DNA of 64,000 nt from Hydractinia symbiolongicarpus. Its lineage: Eukaryota; Cnidaria; Hydrozoa; Anthoathecata; Hydractiniidae. The notes beneath the pieces are model-generated. The model saw only the letters and a program-made list of their open reading frames with translations, had not been told where the DNA came from and did not search any database. The translations under genes were made by a program, and so were the position numbers. Below, piece by piece: positions 35,561 through 45,197 of the stretch. Position 1 is the first letter of the stretch; each line of letters opens with the position of its first letter. Location of the stretch: the NCBI RefSeq assembly GCF_029227915.1, contig NC_079880.1:24612501-24676500 (forward strand). Reading direction: 5' to 3'.

Positions 35561-36858
35561 ATTGCTCAGCCATTTTATTTGCAAAAAAATTTTTAAGAAA
35601 ATAATTAAAGATGTATAGCTACCTAGCTAAACTGCATTTTATTGCTGAGAATATTCCGATCACTTTTTAGGTAAACATATGAGATAGCTAAATGGCTATA
35701 TCCTCGACATAAAAAAAAAATGTTGGGTTGGAGAAAAACCTCTTATCCCAAAAAAAACTAGTAAAAAGTAAGGCTATTAGCTGGTAGCCTTCAAAATATT
35801 CGTTCCTAGCCAAAAATCCTAAAAACTGGTGCGTTTAAGATCTGCACGTAGCTAAAAAACGTGACAATATATTTATCTTCACATTTTAGAACATAAAAAA
35901 CAAACAAATATTACAAATATAAAAAGCTTATAGAAGACAAAAAGGTGAAGCAGACTTAGAAACAAACACTGACCACCATTACTTTTTAAAAACTAAAATG
36001 GCCATCATGTTTCTTTGTTGGCATGTCTAGGCCATGAAAGTCTTGATTGGTTTTTCAAAGAATCAGGCGTTTTGATTGGTATACACGTGTGAGAGGTCAA
36101 AACAAAGTCAGTTAAACTGTCAGAAAAAAAATGAAGAAAAGGCTATATACTTATGGTGACTAGGCTTAAATTCCAATTCTCCAATCAGTTTGTCAAAAAC
36201 TTTTGAACATGTGATATTGTTGTTTGGCTAGCAATTAACACAGTAAGATAAAACTGCGTTGGATCCCAGAATTGCGGTAAATATTTGTTTTTCTTAAATA
36301 TATATATACTTTGTTTTCTTTGGGATCAAATAAGCCAGGTAATAAATTTCTTGTAAAGAAGTGGTGTAATGGCAAATGCATATGGCAAATGTCCTATTTG
36401 GTATTAATACAATAAAAGGGGAACTATAAAACCAAGTAAAAATTGTTTTCTGGCGAATAAAGCACCGACCTGTAACCGCAGTTTCCAAGTTTACCTGTTA
36501 ATGGCAGTATGTAATGGGAATCTTGTGTCTAAGAGGTTTTCTAAGTGTAAGAGCTGAAAAAGCAACACAGCCAATTCCATCCTCAGCCGTGTGATGGTGT
36601 TTGAGTGCATATCGTGTACATGTCAAAATGACAAGACTGACTGCATAAGTATTGTGTTCATATAAATTTGTTATTTTAAAACAATAACCATGGGTATGCA
36701 TGATAATGAAATGGTGTAACAGAAAGTTCAGTAGGTGGGAAACTTGACTCATCCCTATAAGTGCATGGGTTCGATCTTCACATAGGGTCCTTGCCTAGTT
36801 CGACAAAAACTTTAAGTTTAAAGGGACTAAAATTAATAGAGCTAAAAAGCGCATTTGT
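35561..36858. other. non-coding, with SINE-like debris
   Basis: Short tRNA-like pieces occur near 36362 (GTGGTGTAATGGCAAATGC) and 36713-36785 (GGTGTAAC ... GGGTTCGATCTT), suggesting eroded SINE heads. No gene supported. Confidence 0.4.
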
Positions 36859-37045
36859 GACGCCGTAGTTTAGTGGTTATCACTTTTATGCTTTGTGTGG
36901 GAGACCGGGGGTTCGATTCCCCTTGGCTGCAATTCAAAATGGGCAATTGAATATTACTATAGCCCTGCTGGGTTAACCCAAGCCATCCTTTGATGTGTGT
37001 GAGGCTAGCCATGTAAAATATGCACATGGCTATATACTACACAAA
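36859..37045 (+). mobile_element. tRNA-derived SINE
   Basis: A tRNA-like head (36859-36930) has pol III box A TAGTTTAGTGG (36866-36876) and a perfect box B GGTTCGATTCC (36910-36920). The anticodon arm is formed largely by G-U pairs (loop GCTTTGT) and the acceptor stem is mismatched, so it is not a working tRNA. A non-tRNA body follows, ending GGCTAGCCATGTAAAATATG. The tail recurs at 18785-18838 and resembles the LINE tail at 38166. Confidence 0.72.
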
Positions 37046-37333
37046 GGGTTACCTTCTTGCAGCTGGATTTAAAGAGCTATTACCTAGCTATGTAGCTCAC
37101 TATGACTATGTCGCTAGATAGCTATAGACTGTTAAATCATAGAGCCAATGGCTGACTAGATAGAGCAGCCTCATGAAAATGAGCAGGGGTGATGTTTACA
37201 ATGTCTCGCTTTTCCAATTCCGCAATGTAATTTGTCTCGCTTATTCATTTTGTTAGTGAATGTAAGTATCTAAAAGCGAGACTATACATAGGTCCTGTTT
37301 TAATTTTGCCTTACTTATTACAGGATCAACAAA

Positions 37334-37375
37334 CTTCTTGCCTTTTTAAAATCGCTGTGAAAGAGTGGCGACAAG
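37334..37375 (+). promoter_or_regulatory. candidate RPL34 start site and non-coding first exon (TOP-like)
   Basis: A pyrimidine tract CTTCTTGCCTTTTT starting at 37334 resembles the 5' terminal oligopyrimidine motif of ribosomal protein mRNAs. It is followed by a donor-like GACAAG/GTATTT at 37375/37376. Splicing to the acceptor at 37496 would place the coding ATG at the very start of the next exon, a common arrangement for ribosomal protein genes. No transcript evidence is available. Confidence 0.45.
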
Positions 37376-37496
37376 GTATTTTCCAACCTCTATATCATCT
37401 TTGTAAATCATTTTAATCTATATATATTAACATTTACTAAAAGGTACATATCGCTAAACGATTTCTTAGTTAATGTTATAAATAAAAAATTTGTAG

Positions 37497-38178
37497 ATGG
37501 GAGCTCGATTAGTCCTCCGAAGACGATTGTCGTACAATACCAAGTCAAACCGTCGAAGAATGTGAGTTCTATCTGTTATTGCATTTTTCAGTCATTAGAA
37601 TATGGTAGTGTAATGTCAGATTTCTCTTACAAAGTTGTGAATAGCTAGCAAGGAACTTCACTTTTGAGAGGGAATATTCAATGAATAATTTACTCATCAA
37701 AAACGATGCCATATTAGTTTTCAAAGCCATGAATCACATTGCTCCTGATTACATGCGCTCAAAATTCCTTTTGACAAAAAACTGTCATAATCATCAAACA
37801 AGAGGAGCTTCAAAAAACAGGTTCACACTTCCCTTGGTCAACACGGAATTTGGCAAAAAAGCCTTCCCATTTAGAGCTGCAAAAGTGTGGAATAATCTTC
37901 CAGACCAAGTGACCTGTGATGGAAGTCTGCTTTCGTTTAAGACTTCCATCTCTAATGTATTTGGCAAATTCTAATGGAGATCACTTTTGAATTTTTTAAT
38001 TTTTGTTTTTTATTCTTTTTCTTTTCAATTTTCACAGATTATAAATGTTACTATGTTTGATTGAGCTGAGGCAGTCTAAGGTTTATCATTTTTTGTTTCT
38101 TTTTTGTTCTAGTGGCCCCCAGTGGAAACAATCCACTAACTATAGGTTTTTGTGATTTTCTGGGCTAGCCACTTTAAA

Positions 38179-38213
<35 letters not shown>

Positions 38214-41200
38214 AATACTAGTATACCATTTTTAATACAGTAAGCAGTGTAGCTACATATGTTTGTCTTCTTATCATCTCGCTTCAACGCGAACATGCCA
38301 AATTGTATTTAGCTACCCAGCAAACCCTATATTTGATTGCAACTTTTGACATACAGAGTCAGAAAAACTTTATCAACAAAAAAATATTATATAGACCTTT
38401 TGAATATTTACTTATTTTCCGCGATAAGGTAAGTTTTTTCGTATAATTATACCAACGCTACCTACAAAGTATTTCGTTTCGTTAAGCGAATGTCATATGA
38501 AGTGCTTTATTTAAAATAAAACGAAGTTCAAACAAACTTTTTTAATACATGATACGAACTTAAACGAAGTTATACATATATACATATACCATACAAAAAG
38601 AAATTATACAAACTTTGAACAAAGTAAATTGCTCTGCGATCTTGAAACAAACTTCAAAAGTACTGGTGTAATTGCGCATAATTTTTTCAATACGAAACCA
38701 GAAACAAAAGAAGTAAACTATACAAGGTTGACTTCTTTGGGAAAACCAGCAAAATTGCGTATTCATAGGTTCAATATACACAATCCGCGGAGCTTTTTTT
38801 CGCTTTTACGATGCAGTTTTCATGATTTTTAAACGCTCTGCAGAGATATTTTTCCTTTTCTACAATGCGATGGTGACGATCCCTAAAGACCTTAGATAAT
38901 AAGTCCAATTAAAATAAACGCAGTGTGTATAACAAGACGAACTTTATAATTGTTAAAAAAAATTCAAAATAAGGACTATAGATAATAGTCCAAATATAGC
39001 TAATTAACGAACTTTGTATAAGCAAATTTTTATATGAACTTCTTTGAAATGATGCCACATACAAACTTTATTTTAAATGATACAAACTTTATTTTAAATG
39101 GTACGAACTCTATACAACTTGTAATTTAGATGATATGAAAAAGTTTGTATGAAAAATAAAATGATACAAAAGATTTAATAACTTGATACGATGTTTTTGA
39201 TACGAATTATACGAAATACTTCAGACATTTTGAGACGATCCCTAAGATTCAGGAGCTTGCTGCAGAATGGTCTTTTTTCAGTTCATTTCGTTTTATGGAG
39301 GCTTTTAACTATTATGGAGTGTAGATGGATAACTCTGATTGGCATTCATTTATATAAAGTCATAATGATACCTGTGTGAAGTGTGAAGAAGTAGACTAAA
39401 AAAGACCTCACTTCACCTAGAACCTGCATATTTTTGCCTGCCACGCAATTGTTAAAGCCAAAAGTGCTTATTGGGAAAAATGTAAACATTCAAAAGGGTC
39501 TATGTTTTGTTATCTTTCACAGCCTTTACTCATTTGAATAAGAGAATATATTAAAATTTGTATATTTGAAGAATTTAGAAAACAAAAATTAAAAAAAAAT
39601 CACCCAGTTACTACCATAAAATTAAGAGCTGAATCTACTGGAACTCTGTGTTGATGATTGCATGAGAACCTCTCGTCCAAATTTAAAAAACTTGGAATAC
39701 CAGCTCTAAATTTTTCACTGATTTTATTGTGTTCTATTACAAATTAGGGTCAGTGATATGTTTTGTTGATATGGAAATGTTCCCTTGTATAAAAATAATC
39801 TGTTTTTGAACCTCACCGGAACTGTTTACCTACAATAATGTGCTTTGTTAACCGTATCATCAGGGCTTGTAATCGAAAAGTATAGTGTTTGCAAGGGTCC
39901 TGATGGTTGATGGTTGGATAGTTCAGACAAAAATTTTTTACAATTTTATAGTTTGATTCGCTACCCGGCCCTAACGCAAATAACTCAAATATTTGTGACG
40001 ATTTCCTAAACTAAACGAATTGTGATACACACACAATAAATTGTATTTGTCTTCAGGGTGTAATCCAGAAATGTAAAATAACGGCCGTTAAATCCCAAAT
40101 CGGAATTTTATAAAGTGTTGGTATTTTGAAATTTAAGTTCTTCACAACTTGCATAAAATTGGCCCTAAGTCCTATATTTTGCATTAAATATAGTACGCTC
40201 TTTTAATAAATTGAGAAATTTGGGATAAATTTAAATTTGAAATAGCTGTTTCACGGTCACTGAGAACACTGGATTATACCCTAACGTGTTACATCTGCAT
40301 CAACATCTTGCTCCATAGAGCTGATTGGACTGTTCTCTTTGCATGCTTTATGCTTTTTTAAAGGGGCTCAACTCGAATCCCCCACAAAAATCATAAGAAC
40401 AACGTTAACAGAAAATGAGGCTAAAAATAAATACAGCCAACAGCTTGCAATAAAAACAAAGAAAATGCAGCAGTTCTAGATTTTTTTAGAAAAAATTATT
40501 ACTTATCTGACTGACTCAATTTTAATTGGAAATAGCCCAAACTAAACATATCTTGAAAGTGCCACACTTTCAGCTTTACATAGAGGCTTGCGAAAAGAAC
40601 TCTGTAGGCCTCGTCACACAGTTGCTATGTTTAATACGAATAATATGGTGTGTTGCTATACAGCTGCTACTTTAACATGGATTAGAAAATCCCAATGTAC
40701 CAACAACCTTTCAAGAAAACAACCCTGATGCTTTTACACAAAATATATTAATGATTTTGTATAACAAAAACAAGAGAAATAAATGTCTTTTGTTGGTGGC
40801 TTATTCAAGAACCATGTGTAAAGTTTGGATTTTTTAACTAAGAAAACTATCTGTTTTCTTTTAGAAATTAACAGTTGCTTTACACATGGTTCAGCATGGC
40901 CAACATGGTTAACGACAATCTTTGCAATAAAAGCTTAAAGACTTGTTTTAATCATATTCAGTCAATTTTCAATGATCAAAATAGCACATTTTTAAACCAA
41001 CTGAAAGATCTACAACACGAGGTTTTAGGTCTGAGAAAGGAAAATAAGGATTTAAGAGAAAGAAATAATGATGAAAAATCTGAAGTTTTTAACCAGGAGA
41101 TGATAATTAAACTTAAGCAGAAAGTTGATCAATTAGAAGAAAAGTTAGAACAAAGTTATTGTGAATTAAATAAGTGGCATCAGAAATGTGAATCAGTGAA

Positions 41201-44200
41201 ACAAAAATGTCAGAAAAAAGTCAAGGAGTGGATTAGCTACTTCGATTACATTCAAGCTAATTGTGTGTGTGATTTTGGAAAGAAATTACAGAGCGACTCA
41301 TTTCCAGGAAATTGTAAAGAGAGGTTAACAAAGTTGTCGGAATCTGATCATACGATTTCGGATATACGAAACACGTATCCAGGTGTCAATAGAAAACATA
41401 CTAACCTAAGCAAGATTTTTATGTCGCCAATCAAAACAACTAAGGAGAACAGCATAATTGCTTTAGCTCCAATGACTGAGCAATATGACGATTCTGTGGG
41501 GCACTACGCTAGCACACCTGTTGTAGTAGGTGAAACAGAACATCCTGAAGCAGATTATATTGAAATTGGGAGTGATGATGAAACTGCATGGTTGAGTAGT
41601 CCTTCTCTCATAAGTAATAATTTCCCATTGCGTGATAACAAAAACAATTATCCTCATAGCAGTTCAGTAAATACGAATAAAGATGTGATATTTGATTTTA
41701 AAAAACCAACAACGCTCCCACTAAAGCAGTTGGAAACACCCAAAGGACCAAATGTGAAGAAACACGTGTTAGAAACTAGTGCTGATCTCTTCAGTGATAC
41801 ATCACCTGTTCAAAACTGTTCAAACCAATCAAGAAATGTGGACCTAAAGTCTAAGGTTTTTACTGCTGGTACAACTGTTGAGACTGTGAAAATTAGTGAA
41901 AAACAAGAGGTAGATAGTTTTTTAAATCAATTAGTTGATAAACAACCATACAAGTTCAGTGAAGTTGTGCGGAAAAAAAATGATCGTGAAAAACTTAATG
42001 GTTATGATTGCAGAGAATGTCGGCAGTACTATGCAGATGATAACTTGACAGAAGAACAACTAAAACTGGTCCTGAAAAATTGTTCTAGGCATAGACATCA
42101 GTCCACACCTCCACCTGATACTCCCGAAGACTTTTGGGAAGTTGGTTTTCCAAATACGCAAGAGTGTATTGACAAAGGTTTAATGTTTGACGAAAATCAG
42201 ACACTGCCTGATTATGCTAAGCCAGTAATGCGAAAAGGAAAAAGCAGAAAGCGAATAAAGTATCAGTAACACTCAACGTTTTATTATTTAATTAACAAGG
42301 TTTAGTTGTTCTGTCTTAAGTTGCTAAAAATTCTGTTGTAAATGAAAATAGTTTGTTTCACAATTTTTTTTATATATATATAAAATAAATAAATAATTTT
42401 CAGATTTTAATTATGTATTAATATTTTTAAATCAACTTTGAATGAACTTTTCAAATTAATAATTAAGAAGGCTTTGCAATTTTTCAGATCTCTTTTGACT
42501 TTTGCGAAATTCAAAGTGGTCATATATTTAGAAATATGAATGTAAAGTGCATTATTACACCCAACATCAATTTTTGATAAACTGATCTGTAAAGTTAAAA
42601 TTGTTAGTGTATTTTAAATTAATACTAGACTAAATACTCTGTTTAAGTTCATATAAACATTTCTGGTTATGTTTTCAACAACAACACGTATTGTGGGATA
42701 TGTTGTGATATGGTATGGTATAAGCATTGGAGAAACAATTTGTAACAAGTCATTTTTTAATGACTACCCCTATCCAGTTACAGTTTCATTATCACACATG
42801 CTTGCAACTGTTATTCTGTTGTACCCAATCTTGATACTAAATGATTTTCCAGAAATTTTAATGAACAAATCAAATGTTAAGTATATTGTTACGTTGGGTG
42901 TTGTGAAAGTGTTTGTTAGTATATTTTCATTGGTTAGTATTTTAAAACTATCATTGCCTTACTCACAAACAATCAAATCGTTACAGCCAATTGTGACTAT
43001 TGTGCTGGCTCGTATTGTGAGCAGTGAGCAGCAAGTAGATAAAGTTTACATTTCAGTGTGTCTGATCACAGTTGGAGTTGCAATAGCTACGATAACTGAA
43101 TACACATTGGTTGTCTCTGGGGTGTTTGCATCGTTGATTGTTGCTGTATTGAGTGTCATTGGAAGTTTTTTTTCCAAATTGTTTTTGACGAAGCTGAAGA
43201 TGCACCCATTCGTGTTGTTATTTAATATTCATGTTGTAGCTGTTCTAACAATACTACCCATCTGGTTGGTATCTGAATTACCTTCGATGCTACAGGATGA
43301 GTTACTATTAAACAGAAGTAACCAAATACAGTTTCTGAAGACATTTACCACTCAAGGTGTTCTCAGCTTCGGTTCGCATATTACAAAGTTTTTGGTGATG
43401 AATTTAGTTAGTTCTTTAACGTACTCTGTAATTAACGTTGGCAAGTCTTTGTTCAAGATTTTACTTGGTTTTATTTTTTACACAGCAAATTGTTCTATTA
43501 CAAATATAGTGGGTACAGTGTTGGCTGTGTCTGGCGTGGTGTTGTATAACAAAACTAGAGCTGAACTAAATAAAGAAAAACTAGCCTGATTTGAATTTTA
43601 TGCGTTTTAAATTTTTTTTATATTTTATAGCCATATTTATTACCGTTGAACTGTTTTCTTGCAAACATTCTAATTAATGACAAAACTCCTTACAGAGCAT
43701 TAACTCAGCTGGGATAGTTGCTATCAAAAAATCTCATTTAGATTCAAATGTCTTCTGTTCTTTATTATTTTATACATTTAGTCTCAATCACACTATTTAA
43801 GCCAACGATTATTATTATAGGCAAAGATTTTAATAAATTAAAATCTTTCGTTTATAAAATATATACAGTTCTGTTAAAAGTTATTTAGTTTTATATGTAA
43901 ATAACTGTGGGAGTAAATTGAATGCTTTGTCATTAAAAGAAGAGAGGGTCGTATGAACCTGAACTTGAGAAAGTGTTGTTGTTTTTTAAGTTAACATTTA
44001 AATATCATCCTAACTTTTCTGCATGCAATAACTTAATTTTTCGCAATTCTATCCTGGTATTAAACAGTCTGACCATATTGCTTCTAACTAGCATCCAGGT
44101 GGTACTGACGTACTGTTAACAACCAGCTAACAGTTGAAAAAGTTTATAGCCAGTTTTGCAATGTTACTGTATTATAAAAATTATTCATTTTTTGTCTTTT

Positions 44201-45197
44201 ATGTTCTTCTCCACAAAAGATCGAAGACTCCAGGTATGTCTCCAATAACCAAGTTATGTAAATTCCACTTTAAAAATTATTTTGCTTATAAATATGACTA
44301 CAAAATTTTGTATCAAACAAACTAAAATGTATTAGAGAAATGGGCAAGAAAAATGCAGACTGTATTTGTATCCGTCGAAGCAATTTCGTTGTGGCTTTGC
44401 GTTACAGTGCCAATTTCGTTTTGAAGAAAGGAGCTATGAATGAAAAAGATGGTTTTACAAGCTACATGTTTTTTTCTAGGTGGTAAACTAGTATATTTGT
44501 ACACAAAAAAACCTGGTGCAACACCCAAATGTGGAGACTGCAAGGATAAACTTCGTGGAGTAAGTTAACTATAAATGAAGTATCAATTAGTGCCGAAAAA
44601 AGGCGTTTGTTTTTGTATTTTTGGGGGTTGCGGAAGAATATGAAAATTTAGCAAAACCGAAGTACAAAGTCACTAAATTTTATCGTTGATAAGAAACTGT
44701 ATTGACGCTGCTTGGATAGTTGGTGTGTTCCTGATGTTTCTACTTTTGTTCTAGCTTAAAGCTTCCCGACCAAAGAAATTAGCCAATCTGTCCAAGACGA
44801 AAAAGACAGTATCTCGTGCATATGGCGGATCAAGATGTGCAAAATGTGTGCGTGAAAGGTGAGAATGCTTCTTTGTGTCGCTCAGAAAAAATTGTGTAGG
44901 AGGTCCTAAGAGAAAACCAATCAGTACTTTTTTTAAATTCAGTCACGGAGAATACAGGAATTTCACTGCAGATTATAAAGGGAATTTTTTGGCTAATGAG
45001 TTACATTTTATGACAAACTTCCCTAAATTTTTATGGAAAAAAATAATTTGTACAGACGTCTGCACGAGCACAGTCTTACTTTAGTTGTATGTTTTTTTTG
45101 TTTTTTGTTTAGAATCATTCGAGCTTTCTTAATCGAGGAACAAAAATTGGTCGTACGTGTACTCAGGGCGCAGCAAGGCAAAGGAAAATCAGCATAA
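37497..45197 (+). CDS. RPL34: 60S ribosomal protein eL34, 5 coding exons with host intron
   Basis: Coding exons 37497-37561, 44220-44233, 44480-44559, 44755-44858 and 45113-45197 join in phase to 115 residues (human 117). The product is a cytosolic large-subunit ribosomal protein. Evidence by exon: [24 protein letters not shown] split over a 14-base exon; [39 protein letters not shown] with CAKC; and [14 protein letters not shown]. Two CxxC pairs (CGDC, CAKC) supply the zinc-binding cysteines of the family. The start MGARL replaces the usual MVQRL and follows an AG acceptor directly. The second gene intron (37562-44219, 6.7 kb) is far longer than the others and contains a LINE 3' end and two intronless same-strand genes. 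The 14-base exon is small but needed for frame and for the conserved SKTPGGK motif. Confidence 0.9.
37640..38210 (+). mobile_element. 5'-truncated non-LTR retrotransposon (LINE) with ATT tail
   Basis: The open frame 37681-37974 encodes the C-terminal end of a LINE ORF2: [33 protein letters not shown], then [16 protein letters not shown] and SFKTSISN. The pattern of a final '[10 protein letters not shown]' followed by 'SFK' is typical of CR1/L2/Rex-type and RTE-like elements. About 190 bases of 3' UTR follow, ending GGGCTAGCCACTTTAAATAT and an (ATT)n tail (38181-38210). Endonuclease and most of the reverse transcriptase are missing. It lies in the long RPL34 intron. Confidence 0.85.
38211..38882. 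other. intronic, non-coding, Harbinger-like debris
   Basis: Repeated (GATAC)GAACTT / ACGAAGTT phrases occur through this stretch. An end-like motif GTGACGATCCCTAA lies at 38873-38886. No gene. Confidence 0.35.
38883..39243. mobile_element. one-ended relative of the Harbinger-like MITE
   Basis: GAGACGATCCCTAA at 39231-39244 equals the right end of the element at 9780-10616, and the interior is packed with GATACGAACTTT / ACAAACTTTATTTTAAATG repeats, the same design with a different repeated word. The matching left end (TTAGGGATCGTCTC) is not found, so the element is truncated or rearranged. Confidence 0.45.
39244..40895. other. intronic, upstream of the CtIP homologue
   Basis: No gene. A candidate acceptor TTTCTTTTAG ends at 40864, 31 bases ahead of the CtIP start codon, so a 5' UTR exon of that gene may lie here. 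A single TTAA-MITE-like end (TTTAAAGGGGCTCAAC) is near 40359. Confidence 0.4.
40896..42269 (+). CDS. RBBP8: CtIP / Sae2-family DNA-end resection factor, intronless
   Basis: 457 residues in one exon. CtIP works in the nucleus with MRE11-RAD50-NBS1 to start resection of double-strand breaks. The N-terminal region (about 15-115) is coiled coil ([39 protein letters not shown]), as in the tetramerisation region. The middle is low-complexity and acidic. The C-terminal Sae2-like domain (about 360-440) is diagnostic: [46 protein letters not shown] and EVGFPNTQ, matching human VVRKKEERRKL, CKECEIYYAD, CSRHR and NTPENFWEVGFPSTQ. The conserved CDK-site threonine (human T847) is present in DTPED. An in-frame stop precedes the ATG at 40896 (TAA at 40869), and a second Met lies three codons on. 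It is half the length of the human protein (897) and lies inside the large RPL34 intron on the same strand. Confidence 0.92.
   Translation: MANMVNDNLCNKSLKTCFNHIQSIFNDQNSTFLNQLKDLQHEVLGLRKENKDLRERNNDEKSEVFNQEMIIKLKQKVDQLEEKLEQSYCELNKWHQKCESVKQKCQKKVKEWISYFDYIQANCVCDFGKKLQSDSFPGNCKERLTKLSESDHTISDIRNTYPGVNRKHTNLSKIFMSPIKTTKENSIIALAPMTEQYDDSVGHYASTPVVVGETEHPEADYIEIGSDDETAWLSSPSLISNNFPLRDNKNNYPHSSSVNTNKDVIFDFKKPTTLPLKQLETPKGPNVKKHVLETSADLFSDTSPVQNCSNQSRNVDLKSKVFTAGTTVETVKISEKQEVDSFLNQLVDKQPYKFSEVVRKKNDREKLNGYDCRECRQYYADDNLTEEQLKLVLKNCSRHRHQSTPPPDTPEDFWEVGFPNTQECIDKGLMFDENQTLPDYAKPVMRKGKSRKRIKYQ
42270..42668. other. spacer between CtIP and SLC35E1-like genes
   Basis: AT-rich 400 bases, including an (AT)n/(AAAT)n stretch near 42370-42400 with AATAAA-type polyadenylation signals for the CtIP gene. 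The promoter of the transporter gene must also be here or upstream. Confidence 0.4.
42669..43589 (+). CDS. SLC35E1-like triose-phosphate/nucleotide-sugar transporter family protein, intronless
   Basis: 306 residues with about ten hydrophobic helices, the drug/metabolite transporter fold of the TPT/SLC35E family, whose members act in Golgi or other internal membranes. It aligns with SLC35E1 along its length: [16 protein letters not shown] and [14 protein letters not shown] (human WYALSAGGNVVNK, FPFPVTVSLCHILA), the SYAHT-like stretch [48 protein letters not shown] and the closing GVVLYNKT. The family Lys-Arg pair in helix 9 (human NATKRIMVI) is replaced by GKSLFK, which may alter substrate handling. 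The ATG at 42669 is the first in the frame. It is a single exon inside the RPL34 intron, 400 bases after CtIP. Substrate is unknown, and SLC35E2/E4-like assignment is possible. Confidence 0.82.
   Translation: MFSTTTRIVGYVVIWYGISIGETICNKSFFNDYPYPVTVSLSHMLATVILLYPILILNDFPEILMNKSNVKYIVTLGVVKVFVSIFSLVSILKLSLPYSQTIKSLQPIVTIVLARIVSSEQQVDKVYISVCLITVGVAIATITEYTLVVSGVFASLIVAVLSVIGSFFSKLFLTKLKMHPFVLLFNIHVVAVLTILPIWLVSELPSMLQDELLLNRSNQIQFLKTFTTQGVLSFGSHITKFLVMNLVSSLTYSVINVGKSLFKILLGFIFYTANCSITNIVGTVLAVSGVVLYNKTRAELNKEKLA
43590..44219. other. 3' part of the long RPL34 intron
   Basis: AT-rich. It ends in a pyrimidine-rich acceptor (TTCTTCTCCACAAAAG) before the 14-base RPL34 exon. No other feature supported. 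Confidence 0.45.

Noticed and set aside
36859-36930. Functional tRNA gene
   Set aside because: Box A and B are good, but the acceptor stem has mismatches and the anticodon stem is nearly all G-U; a body and tail shared with another locus make it a SINE.
44234-45112. Intronic snoRNAs in RPL34
   Set aside because: Ribosomal protein introns often host them, but I could not find convincing C/D or H/ACA boxes with terminal stems.
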